Positions 26,057-33,333 of a stretch of 64,000 bases of DNA are shown here, in pieces. Position 1 is the first letter of the stretch, and every line of letters begins with the position of its first letter. Source of the stretch: UBA2966 sp965242505 (GTDB lineage: Bacteria > Pseudomonadota > Alphaproteobacteria > UBA2966); assembly GCA_965242505.1 (NCBI GenBank), contig OZ251449.1, positions 1,488,001 through 1,552,000 on the forward strand, written 5' to 3'. The position numbers and the translations under genes were made by a program. A model generated the notes under the pieces. That model saw only the letters and a program-made list of their open reading frames with translations. It was not told where the DNA came from and searched no databases.

Positions 26057-26845
26057 TCACCACGCCAGGAAGCCGCCGTCCACGGGCAGCGTGTGGCCGG
26101 TGATCATCCCGCTCTCCCGCGACGCCAGGAACAGCACCGCATGGGCGATGTCGGCGGGCTCCGCCTCCCTGCCCATGGGCGTGTGCCACTTGATCTCCTC
26201 GTAGGCCTCGGCGTCCGCGAACAACGTCGTCGTGAGGTCCGTCCGCACGTAGGTCGGCCCCACCCCGTTCACGCGGATGCCGCGAGGCCCCCACTCCACG
26301 GCCAGCGCCCGGGTCAGATTGACGACCGCGCCCTTCGAGGCGTTGTAGGAGGCGTTCGGGTAGAGCCCTCCCGAAAACCCCATGATCGAGGCGATGTTGA
26401 CGATGCGCCCCCCGGTCTCGCGGGCGATCATGTGACGCGCCGCCGCGCGGGCGCAGAGGAAGACGCCCGTGGCGTTGATCCCCATCACCCGTTCCCAGAC
26501 CTCGCGCGGCATCTCCGTGGCCGGCATTCGTCGGGCGATGCCGGCGTTGTTGACGAGGACGTCGAGACGGCCATGGCTCGTCGCCAGCCTCTCCATGACC
26601 GCGTCCACCGCCGACTCGTCCGTGACGTCGAGCCGATGCGCCTCGGCGCTGCCGCCGCCGCTCTCGATCTCCGAAGCCGCCGTTGCCGCGCCCGCCGCGT
26701 CGGCGTCGAGAATCGCGACGTGCGCGCCCCGCCTCGCGAGAAGGCCGGCCGCGGCCCGGCCGAGTCCGGCGGCGGCGCCGGTCACGATCGCGACCTCGCC
26801 ATCGAGACGAAAGGCCCTGTCCTCCGTATCGTTCGCGTCCGCCAT
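26057..26845 (-). CDS. SDR family oxidoreductase
   Basis: 262 aa. A classical short-chain dehydrogenase: TGAAAGLGRAAAGLLARRG for the dinucleotide, NNAG, IVNIASIMGFSGG (Ser), and YNASKGAVVNL with the catalytic Tyr/Lys. The C-terminal LPVDGGFLAW is typical. ATG 26845 follows GAGGAA. It overlaps nothing and lies 10 bases after the closely similar upstream SDR, a likely tandem duplication with a shared promoter. Substrate unknown; the nearest family look is gluconate 5-dehydrogenase or 3-oxoacyl-ACP reductase-like. Confidence 0.9.
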   Translation of the reverse strand: MADANDTEDRAFRLDGEVAIVTGAAAGLGRAAAGLLARRGAHVAILDADAAGAATAASEIESGGGSAEAHRLDVTDESAVDAVMERLATSHGRLDVLVNNAGIARRMPATEMPREVWERVMGINATGVFLCARAAARHMIARETGGRIVNIASIMGFSGGLYPNASYNASKGAVVNLTRALAVEWGPRGIRVNGVGPTYVRTDLTTTLFADAEAYEEIKWHTPMGREAEPADIAHAVLFLASRESGMITGHTLPVDGGFLAW

Positions 26846-26855
26846 CGCTTCCTCG

Positions 26856-27626
26856 TCAACGCGCCGTATAGCCGCCGTCGACCGGCAGGACGTGGCCGGT
26901 GACCATCCCCGACTCCCGACTCGCCAGAAACAGGGCCGCGTTGGCGACATCGACCGGCTCCGCCCGGCCGCCGAGCGGGGCCATGCGATCGAAGTCCTCG
27001 ATCCACTCCCGCGGCATCGGCGCCGTCAGTTCGGTCCTGACGTAGACCGGCGCGATGGCGTTCACGCGCACGCCCTGCCTGGCCCACTCCGACGCCAACC
27101 CCCGCGTCATGTTCACCACGCCCCCTTTCGCCGTCTGATAAGCGATGTTGGGATAGCGACCGCCGACCAGGCCCATGATCGAAGCGATGTTGACGATACG
27201 CCCGCCGCCGCCCGCGATCATGTGACGCGCCGCGACCCGCGCGCAGAAGAACACGGACGTCAGGTTGACGTCGATCGCCCTGTCCCAGTCCTCGCGCGGG
27301 ATCGAGACGGCGGGCTTCCGCATTCCGATACCGGCATTGTTCACCAGGACGTCGAGGCGGCCATGCGCCTCCATGATCCCGGCGAACGTCGCCTCGATCA
27401 TGGCTTCATCCGTGACGTCGAGGGTCCGCGCCTCGGCGACGCCCCCGGTTCCGCGGATCTCCCCGGCGGCGCGCTGGGCCAGGTCCTCCAGGACGTCGGC
27501 GATGACGACCGTCGCGCCTCGCGCGGCGAAGACTTCGCCGATCCCGCGGCCGAGTCCCCGGGCGCCGCCGGTAACCACGGCGACGTCGCCATCGAGCCGG
27601 AACGGTTCCTCGTTCATGCCTGCCAT
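26856..27626 (-). CDS. SDR family oxidoreductase, paralogue of the next gene
   Basis: 256 aa. TGGARGLGRGIGEVFAARG, NNAGIGMRKP, IVNIASIMGLVGG and YQTAKGGVVNMTR give an intact Ser/Tyr/Lys triad, and the C-terminus LPVDGGYTAR matches that of the downstream SDR. The two share the unusual IVNIASIMG and ASRESGM segments, so they are paralogues. Start at ATG 27626 or 27617, indistinguishable. Divergently oriented to the small gene at 27704. Substrate unknown. Confidence 0.9.
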   Translation of the reverse strand: MAGMNEEPFRLDGDVAVVTGGARGLGRGIGEVFAARGATVVIADVLEDLAQRAAGEIRGTGGVAEARTLDVTDEAMIEATFAGIMEAHGRLDVLVNNAGIGMRKPAVSIPREDWDRAIDVNLTSVFFCARVAARHMIAGGGGRIVNIASIMGLVGGRYPNIAYQTAKGGVVNMTRGLASEWARQGVRVNAIAPVYVRTELTAPMPREWIEDFDRMAPLGGRAEPVDVANAALFLASRESGMVTGHVLPVDGGYTAR

Positions 27627-27631
27627 CGCTG

Positions 27632-27660
27632 CCGACCGTGCGGCGTTCCGGACATATACT
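27632..27660 (+). promoter_or_regulatory. candidate promoter for the 63-aa gene
   Basis: TATACT (27655-27660) is preceded at 17 bp by CCGACC (27632-27637), matching the -35 consensus only in GAC. It lies between the SDR start and the small gene, 44 bases before the latter's ATG. Confidence 0.35.
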
Positions 27661-27703
27661 CCACTCCTTCCACGGCATTGTAGAGCAAGGGACCCGACGG
27701 CTC

Positions 27704-27895
27704 ATGCTGGAAGTGATCATCGAACGCTGGGCCAACCCCGACGGGTCGACGGACTACATATGGTCGGTCTGGCGGAACGGCAACCGGATCCGGATGGGCG
27801 GCGCCTACCCCGCTTCGGAAGCCGCCGAGGCGGACGCTTTCGAGTTCTGCGCCGAAACGTCGAACGGAACGCCGGATCGGGTCACCCGGTTGTGA
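27704..27895 (+). CDS. small conserved-looking hypothetical protein
   Basis: 63 aa from ATG 27704, starting MLEVIIERWANPDGSTDY and continuing IWSVWRNGNRIRMGGAY, ending DRVTRL. It is compact, acidic at the end and without TM segments; the pattern of a two- or three-strand sheet followed by a helix (EAAEADAFEFCAE) looks like a real small domain. I do not recognise a function. It stands alone between the SDR pair and the molybdopterin enzyme. Confidence 0.65.
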   Translation: MLEVIIERWANPDGSTDYIWSVWRNGNRIRMGGAYPASEAAEADAFEFCAETSNGTPDRVTRL

Positions 27896-27946
27896 CCGGT
27901 CGCGTGGCGACCCGGGCATCGGCGCGGAAAACCGGGAGTCGCGAAC

Positions 27947-30001
27947 CTATTCGGCGGCCTTCGCGAAAGCCTCGTAAGGAGCCGCCTCGACGCGGGTATC
28001 GTTGAAGCAGGCCCCCTCGCAGAGATCGGCGTGGGTGGCCGGCGCCAGGGCGCTGACCGTCTGCATGTTGTCCGAAGTCCGCAGCCACGCCCCCTTTTCC
28101 GAACAGCACACGCCGGGCCGCACCGCGTCCGTGACGGCGAGGGGCAGGCGCGCTTCACCCCGCTCGTTCCACACCCGAACCCACTGTCCATCGCGAAGAC
28201 CGCGCGCCGCCGCGTCATCGGGATGCATCTCCAACGGCGGCGTTTCGTCGCTCCACCCCAGTCCCCCGAAGGTGGAAGTTATCCGCTTGTCCGACGACGG
28301 CGTGATCAGGGCGAGCGGATGGGTCGCCTCCAGCGGGCGATAGGACGCCACGGGCTCGTCGTACGCCTCGGCCAGGTATGCGGAGTCCAACTCGACCTTT
28401 CCCGACGGCGTTCCGGGAAAGACGTTGTGGAAGGGGATCGCCTCTTCCCCGCCGAACTCCATCGGCAGCGCGGTCGCCAGGGGAAGTTCGCTCGCCTTGA
28501 TCCCCTTCATGCGCGGATCCGAACCGTCGACCGCGTCGTCCATCAGTTCCGCGTCGCTGGCCCGGAAGATCGGGTCGTCGAAACCGAATCGCCTGGCGAG
28601 CCTGCGGAATATCTCCGTGTTGGGAAGCGAGTCGCCCACCGGGGGAATCACCGGCTCGGCGCGCTGCAAATGGTGATGCCCGTAGGCGGGATACAGATCC
28701 GCGTACTCGAAGTGCGTGCAGGCGGGCAGGATGACGTCCGCGTACGTCAGGCTGTCGGTCATGGCGACGTCGCAACCGACGATGAACACGTCCTCGCGCT
28801 CGAACCCGCGCCGGATCAGGTTCTGGTCCGGGTGCGCGACCACCGGATTGTGGTTGTAGACGAACAGAGCCTTGAGCGGCGGGTCGATGTCCTCCGCCGT
28901 GAGGTGTCGCCCGACGTCGAGGATGTTGATCGTGCGCGTCCCCTCCGGGACCAGATCCGGCCGTCCCAGCCTGCCCGGCGTCTTGGGGAACGCGTTGCCG
29001 GCGCCGGCGACGAGACCCGTCCCGGGCCGCCCGAACTTGCCGGCGAGCGCCGGCAGCGCGAGGACGGCGCGAACGCCGCTACCGCCGTTTCTGTTGCGCT
29101 CGAGCCCGTTGCCGATGGAGATGATGGCTCTGTCGGCGTCCCGATAGAGGTCCGCGAACCTTCGGATATCCACGGCCGGGAGGCCGCAGACGTCCGCGGC
29201 CTTCTCCACCGGAAACCGCCGCGCGCGCTCCATGAAGGGCTCGAACCCCTTCACATGCCCGGAGATGAAACCACGATCGAGACCGCCGGTTCGTTCCAGC
29301 TCGTTGGCGATGGCGAAGGCGAGGACGACGTCGGTCCCCGGCCTCAAGGCGAGGTGCAGGTCGGCCTGTTCGGCGACCTTGACGCGCCTAGGGTCGACGA
29401 CGACGACTTTCGCGCCGCGGCCCTTCCTGGCCTTGTTGATCCAGGGCATCAAATGGAGGTTGGAAACGGTGACGTTGTTTCCCCACACCACGATCAGGTC
29501 GGCGTTGGCGACCTGTTCCGGCCTCATGCCGGGGGCGTCGCCGTAGGTGCCCGCGTAGGCTTCGGCCTTGATCCCGCCGCAGAGCGCGCGCCGGTTGACG
29601 AGGCTGGCGCCGATCTTGTGGAAGAACCGCAGGTCCATCGACGCGTACATCAACATGCCGTGCGGTCCGGCGTAGTTGAGCGGCATGATCGCCTCGGGCC
29701 CGTAGCGGTCGATCACGGCCCGGAAACGGTCGTGGACGATGTCGATGGCCTCGTCCCAGGAGATACGCTCGAACGCCCCCTCGCCCTTCGCGCCGACGCG
29801 CTTCTGCGGATAGCGCACCCGGTTCTCGCCATGCGCGAAGTCCGGGAAGCACCGCGTGACCTTGTTGCAGAGCACGCCTTCCGTGAACGGATTCGCGTCG
29901 GCGCCGCGCACCTTGACGACCCGGTCGTCGTCGACGGTCACGCTGAGGGAGCAGGTATCGGGGCAATCGAGCGGACAGACGCTCGGCAGTTCGGTCGTCA
30001 T
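27947..30001 (-). CDS. molybdopterin-dependent oxidoreductase (DMSO-reductase superfamily)
   Basis: 684 aa from ATG 30001. The N-terminal VCPLDCPDTCSL with a fourth Cys in GVLCNKVTR binds a [4Fe-4S] cluster. Molybdopterin-binding blocks include VVWGNNVTVSNLHLMPWI, VVVDPRRVKVAEQADLHLALRPGTD and the LFVYNHNPVVAHPD region, and the C-terminal MopB_CT domain has EMHPDDAAARGLRDGQWVRV. No Tat signal is present, so it is cytoplasmic, like formate-dehydrogenase H or biotin-sulfoxide-reductase relatives. The substrate and electron partner are not encoded nearby. Its ATG is adjacent to, and divergent from, the TauE-type permease gene. Confidence 0.88.
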   Translation of the reverse strand: MTTELPSVCPLDCPDTCSLSVTVDDDRVVKVRGADANPFTEGVLCNKVTRCFPDFAHGENRVRYPQKRVGAKGEGAFERISWDEAIDIVHDRFRAVIDRYGPEAIMPLNYAGPHGMLMYASMDLRFFHKIGASLVNRRALCGGIKAEAYAGTYGDAPGMRPEQVANADLIVVWGNNVTVSNLHLMPWINKARKGRGAKVVVVDPRRVKVAEQADLHLALRPGTDVVLAFAIANELERTGGLDRGFISGHVKGFEPFMERARRFPVEKAADVCGLPAVDIRRFADLYRDADRAIISIGNGLERNRNGGSGVRAVLALPALAGKFGRPGTGLVAGAGNAFPKTPGRLGRPDLVPEGTRTINILDVGRHLTAEDIDPPLKALFVYNHNPVVAHPDQNLIRRGFEREDVFIVGCDVAMTDSLTYADVILPACTHFEYADLYPAYGHHHLQRAEPVIPPVGDSLPNTEIFRRLARRFGFDDPIFRASDAELMDDAVDGSDPRMKGIKASELPLATALPMEFGGEEAIPFHNVFPGTPSGKVELDSAYLAEAYDEPVASYRPLEATHPLALITPSSDKRITSTFGGLGWSDETPPLEMHPDDAAARGLRDGQWVRVWNERGEARLPLAVTDAVRPGVCCSEKGAWLRTSDNMQTVSALAPATHADLCEGACFNDTRVEAAPYEAFAKAAE

Positions 30002-30173
30002 GGCGGCCTCGTCGCGCGGTCTCGTTTCCGACCTGGCGCGGCGGACCGCGCCGCCCCGGTCATTGGCGGCCATATTAAGGCAAGACGGCGCGCCGCGCAC
30101 GTTTTCCGCGAATACGGCGGCGCCGATCGATCCATCTATACTTCGCCTCTGGCCGAAGCCCGGGAAGCGCACC

Positions 30174-30935
30174 CTGCGAACCATCCTCGATATCGTCGGC
30201 GTCGACGGAGTCGGCGTCGCGCCGCTCGTCCTGATCGTATTCATCGGCGCGGTCGTCAAGGGCTACAGCGGCTTCGGCGCCTCCATGCTGTGGGTGACGG
30301 GCCTGTCGTTGCTGTTGCCGCCCCTGGAGGTCGTTCCCATGGTGTTGATGTTCGAGATCGTCTCGAGCGTCCACCTGCTGCCGGCCATCTGGCGACGCAT
30401 AGACTGGCGGTCCGTCGGGTTGCTCCTCGTCGGCACGCTCGCCGCGACGCCGGCCGGCGTGTACGCCCTCGCATCGCTTCCGGTCGACCCGGCGCGCGTC
30501 GTCGTCGCGGTCGTCGTGCTTCTCGCGACGGTCCTTCTCTGGCGTGGGTTCGCCCTCCAGAAAACGCCCGGCAAGATCGCGACGATCGCCATCGGTCTGT
30601 TCGCCGGGCTGATGAACGGCGGCGTCGGCTTCGTGGGGCCCGCCGTCGTGCTGTTCTACTTCTCATCGCCAATCGGCGTTGCGGTCAGTCGCGCGTCCAT
30701 CATCACGTTCTTTCTCGGCACGGGAGCGGCCGGAGCCGGCGCGTTCGCCGTTCAAGGGCTCGTCACCGGCGAGGTGCTCTCACGGCTCGCCGTCTGCCTG
30801 CCGATCCTGTTCCTCGGAGTCTGGATCGGCCACCGGCGCTTCGAGAGGGCGGAACCCGAATCCTTCCGCAAGTTCGGCCTGCTGCTGTTGATGTTTCTCG
30901 CCGCGGCGCTGTTCGCGCGCGCCGTCTGGCCCTAG
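30174..30935 (+). CDS. TauE/SafE (TSUP) family permease, start uncertain
   Basis: About 253 aa with seven or eight hydrophobic segments, including VLIVFIGAVVKGYSGFGASML (the family's first helix with its conserved Gly-rich motif), SVGLLLVGTLAATPAGVYAL, IGLFAGLMNGGVGFVGPAVVL and LPILFLGVWIGHRRF. TSUP proteins export or import sulfite, sulfoacetate and other organic anions. No ATG/GTG/TTG lies close to the first helix: a CTG at 30174 has GGGAAG six bases upstream and is downstream of a TATACT (30137-30142); TTG 30063 or ATG 30000 would add long unusual N-termini. I annotate the CTG as most plausible but with low certainty. Confidence 0.75.
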   Translation: MRTILDIVGVDGVGVAPLVLIVFIGAVVKGYSGFGASMLWVTGLSLLLPPLEVVPMVLMFEIVSSVHLLPAIWRRIDWRSVGLLLVGTLAATPAGVYALASLPVDPARVVVAVVVLLATVLLWRGFALQKTPGKIATIAIGLFAGLMNGGVGFVGPAVVLFYFSSPIGVAVSRASIITFFLGTGAAGAGAFAVQGLVTGEVLSRLAVCLPILFLGVWIGHRRFERAEPESFRKFGLLLLMFLAAALFARAVWP

Positions 30936-30995
30936 TGTCGTCCGTGCAATTCTCGGATATCGTCTCCATATCGACCCATGCATGGGAGAGCGACG

Positions 30996-32087
30996 ATGCC
31001 GGAAGCGGCGACCGATGCCACGTTGGCGGAAGCCAAGCGTAGCAAGCCGGCTCGCCGCGGCCCGGGCCGGAAGGCGCGCCGGGGCCTGGGGGATCGGATA
31101 TGGATCGCCCCGTTGGCCCTCGCGCTGGTCTCGCTGGCCGTCGTCGCCGCGCGCGCCGCCGACTTCAAGCCGGCCGTGATCTACGGCGACAGGTTCGACA
31201 AGTCGTTCAACGAGGCCGTCTACAACGGCGTTCGACGCTTCGCCGGGGAAACCGGCATCGCGGTGATGGAGTTCGAGGTCGCCGACGAGGCCCAGCGCCG
31301 GAGCGGGACGGAACTTCTGATCCGGCGCGGCGCGACGGCCCTGCTCGGCGCCGGGTTCACCTATGCCGACGCCATCGACGCGGCGGCGGAAGCCAATCCG
31401 GACGTGCGGTTCGGGATCATCGACGTGTTCTGGCTCGACCGGCCGAACCTGCGCCAATACTCGTTCAAGGAGCACGAAGGCAGCTACCTCGTCGGCGTCG
31501 CGGCGGCGATGAAGTCGCGAAGCGGCATCGTGGGCTTCGTCGGCGGGATGGACTCGCCGCTCATCCGCAAGTTCGCCTGCGGCTACGTCCAGGGCGTCAA
31601 ATCCGTCGATCCGGACATCGCGGTCCTGCAAGACATGACCGGCGACACCCCCGCCGCCTGGAACGATCCGGCGAGGGGCGGCGAGCTGGCGCGAGGCCAG
31701 ATCGACCGCGGCGCCGACGTCGTCTACCACGCGGCCGGGGCCACGGGCGTCGGGGTGATCGAGGCGACGGCGGAGGCCGGCAAACTGGCCATCGGCGTCG
31801 ACACGAACCAGAACCATCTCGCGCCGGGCAAGGTGTTGACGTCCATGGTCAAGCGGGTCGACGTCGCCGCCTACCGGTTCTTCAAGGACACCCTCGAAGG
31901 CCGCTTCTCGGCCGGCGTCGAGCGGCTGGGGCTCGCCGAGGGCGGCGTCGACTGGGCCGTGGACGAGCACAACGCGGCGCTGGTCGCCGGCGAGATCGAG
32001 GCCGCGGTCGCCGCGGCGCGCGAGGCGATCGTTTCCGGCGGGATCGCAGTGCATGATTATCAGGACGATTCTTCGTGTCCGTATTGA
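30996..32087 (+). CDS. BMP family solute-binding protein
   Basis: 363 aa. After an Arg/Lys-rich leader and a TM/signal segment (IWIAPLALALVSLAVVAARA) comes the BMP/PnrA-type periplasmic binding fold: VIYGDRFDKSFNEAVYNGVRR, LLGAGFTYADAIDAAAEANP, EGSYLVGVAAAMKS, VGFVGGMDSPLIRKFACGYVQG, VYHAAGATGVGVIEA and LTSMVKRVDVAAYRFF. These bind nucleosides or purines for ABC importers, but no ABC genes are nearby. ATG 30996 has GGGAG eight bases upstream, preferred over ATG 30978. Its C-terminus DDSSCPY carries a terminal Cys-Pro-Tyr. Confidence 0.88.
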   Translation: MPEAATDATLAEAKRSKPARRGPGRKARRGLGDRIWIAPLALALVSLAVVAARAADFKPAVIYGDRFDKSFNEAVYNGVRRFAGETGIAVMEFEVADEAQRRSGTELLIRRGATALLGAGFTYADAIDAAAEANPDVRFGIIDVFWLDRPNLRQYSFKEHEGSYLVGVAAAMKSRSGIVGFVGGMDSPLIRKFACGYVQGVKSVDPDIAVLQDMTGDTPAAWNDPARGGELARGQIDRGADVVYHAAGATGVGVIEATAEAGKLAIGVDTNQNHLAPGKVLTSMVKRVDVAAYRFFKDTLEGRFSAGVERLGLAEGGVDWAVDEHNAALVAGEIEAAVAAAREAIVSGGIAVHDYQDDSSCPY

Positions 32088-32122
32088 ACGAGAACGATGG
32101 ACGACGACGGGGGAGGATGGCG

Positions 32123-32563
32123 ATGGCGAAGACGACGCGGCGATGGATCGTTCCGGTCGGGATCGCAATCGCCGCGTGTCTCGCGGGCGGCGCCCGCGCC
32201 GATTCCGCGCAAGGCGTCTGGATGACGGAAGGCGGCAAGTCGCACGTGCGCATCCAGCGCTGCGGCGACAAACTCTGCGGCGAGATCGCGTGGCTGAAGG
32301 AGCCCCGTGACGACGACGGCTCGGAGAAGCGCGACACCCACAACAAGGACGAATCGCTGCGCGACCGGCCGATCCTGGGACTGCCGCTGCTGACCGGGTT
32401 CCCGGACCAGGGCGGCGGCGAATGGACAGGCGGCGAGATCTACAATCCCGAGGACGGGAAGACCTACCGCTCCAGGCTGAGGCTCGTCGATCCGGCGACC
32501 CTGAAGGTCAGCGGCTGCGTGCTCTTCTTCTGCAAGACACAGACCTGGACGCGGGTGGAATGA
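32123..32563 (+). CDS. DUF2147 family secreted protein
   Basis: 146 aa with a signal peptide (VPVGIAIAACLAGGARA) and the DUF2147 body: GVWMTEGGKSHVRIQRCGDKLCGEIAWL, then WTGGEIYNPEDGKTYRS, LVSGC-like GCVLFFCKTQTWTRVE at the end. The family is a small periplasmic beta-barrel of unknown function. GGAGG (32112-32116) is six bases before ATG 32123, favouring it over ATG 32117. Its stop overlaps the following ATG by ATGA. Confidence 0.87.
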   Translation: MAKTTRRWIVPVGIAIAACLAGGARADSAQGVWMTEGGKSHVRIQRCGDKLCGEIAWLKEPRDDDGSEKRDTHNKDESLRDRPILGLPLLTGFPDQGGGEWTGGEIYNPEDGKTYRSRLRLVDPATLKVSGCVLFFCKTQTWTRVE

Positions 32564-33012
32564 AACGATCGGGGAAAGCCAGGGCCCTCGGCATCAACCA
32601 CGTCGTGCTCGAGGTCGGCGACGTGGACGAGGCGCTCGAATTCTACGGCGCCATCTTCGACTTCACGCTGCGGAGCCGGTCCGAGACGGCGGCGTTCATC
32701 GACCTCGGCGACCAGTTCCTTCAACTGAGCCAAAACCGCGTCACCGGGCCGGACGACAAGCGGCATTTCGGATTCGTGGTCGACGATCGCGAACCGGTTC
32801 GCGCGGCCCTGGCGGAGCTCGGCGTCGAGCCGCTCGAGCGCGGACTCAACTTCCGGGATCCCTGGGGAAACCGGATCGAGGTCGTGCCCTACGACGACAT
32901 CCAGTTCACCAAGGCGCCCCACGTGCTGCGCGGCATGGGCGCCGACGATATCGAGAAGACCCCCGGCGCCATCGCGCAACTCACCGAGAAGGGCATGGCT
33001 CCGGACGGTTAG
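32560..33012 (+). CDS. VOC/glyoxalase family protein
   Basis: 150 aa. INHVVLEVGDVDEALEFYGAIF at the N-terminus, a central KRHFGFVVDD and LNFRDPWGNRIEVVPYDDI at the end are the paired beta-alpha-beta modules of a vicinal-oxygen-chelate protein, with candidate metal ligands His (NHVV), His (KRHFGF) and Glu (RIEVV). The reaction is not predictable. It overlaps the DUF2147 gene by four bases (ATGA) and its TAG abuts the terminal repeat of a dispersed element. Confidence 0.87.
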   Translation: MKRSGKARALGINHVVLEVGDVDEALEFYGAIFDFTLRSRSETAAFIDLGDQFLQLSQNRVTGPDDKRHFGFVVDDREPVRAALAELGVEPLERGLNFRDPWGNRIEVVPYDDIQFTKAPHVLRGMGADDIEKTPGAIAQLTEKGMAPDG

Positions 33013-33215
33013 CCCGCATTTCTCACACTGCTTGTCCGCAAGACCCGTCCGGCGACGGGGGCGCTACAGAGTCCGTTCATGCTCCTCCTCCCTGGCGCGA
33101 CCCCCACCCCGGCCCCCCCTGCAAGGGGGATGGAGGGACCGTTGACGCTCCTCCCCCCTGACAGGGGGGAGGTCGGGAGGGGGGTGGACCACGATCCCGC
33201 AACGCCGAGAAGTCT
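33013..33215 (+). repeat. dispersed repeat, left end present
   Basis: Begins CCCGCATTTCTCACACTGCT immediately after the VOC stop, continues GTCCGGCGACGGGGGCGC, the GCAAGGGGG and CTGACAGGGGGGAGG hairpins and ends near GATCCCGCAACGCCG. The right terminal repeat is missing. The next ~30 bases lead into the operator of the NTPase gene. Confidence 0.8.
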
Positions 33216-33244
33216 CCCACGCCCATGCCTGCCGCCAAGGCTCG

Positions 33245-33333
33245 TTTCATTGTTCCTGATTGTTCCAAATTTATGTTGACTGCTTCATCAACCTCCGGTA
33301 CGATGCAATCAGGAACAGTGAGGAACAATGAAA
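33245..33333 (+). promoter_or_regulatory. promoter with helically phased operator half sites for the NTPase gene
   Basis: A near-consensus sigma70 promoter, TTGACT (33276-33281), 17 bp, TACGAT (33299-33304), lies between two arms of an inverted repeat. The upstream arm has TGTTCC at 33251 and 33261, the downstream arm GGAACA at 33312 and 33322; each pair is spaced by exactly 10 bp, one helical turn. The outer 13 bases (TTTCATTGTTCCT and its complement) match perfectly. The downstream arm covers the transcription start and the ribosome site (GAGGA, eight bases before ATG 33333). The layout suggests a repressor that occupies both arms or loops across the promoter; the repressor is not identified. 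Confidence 0.7.

Noticed and set aside
33303..33332. Upstream ATG at 33303 as the NTPase start
   Set aside because: It lies inside the -10 region (TACGAT ends at 33304), so it cannot be on the transcript from that promoter; ATG 33333 has a proper ribosome site.
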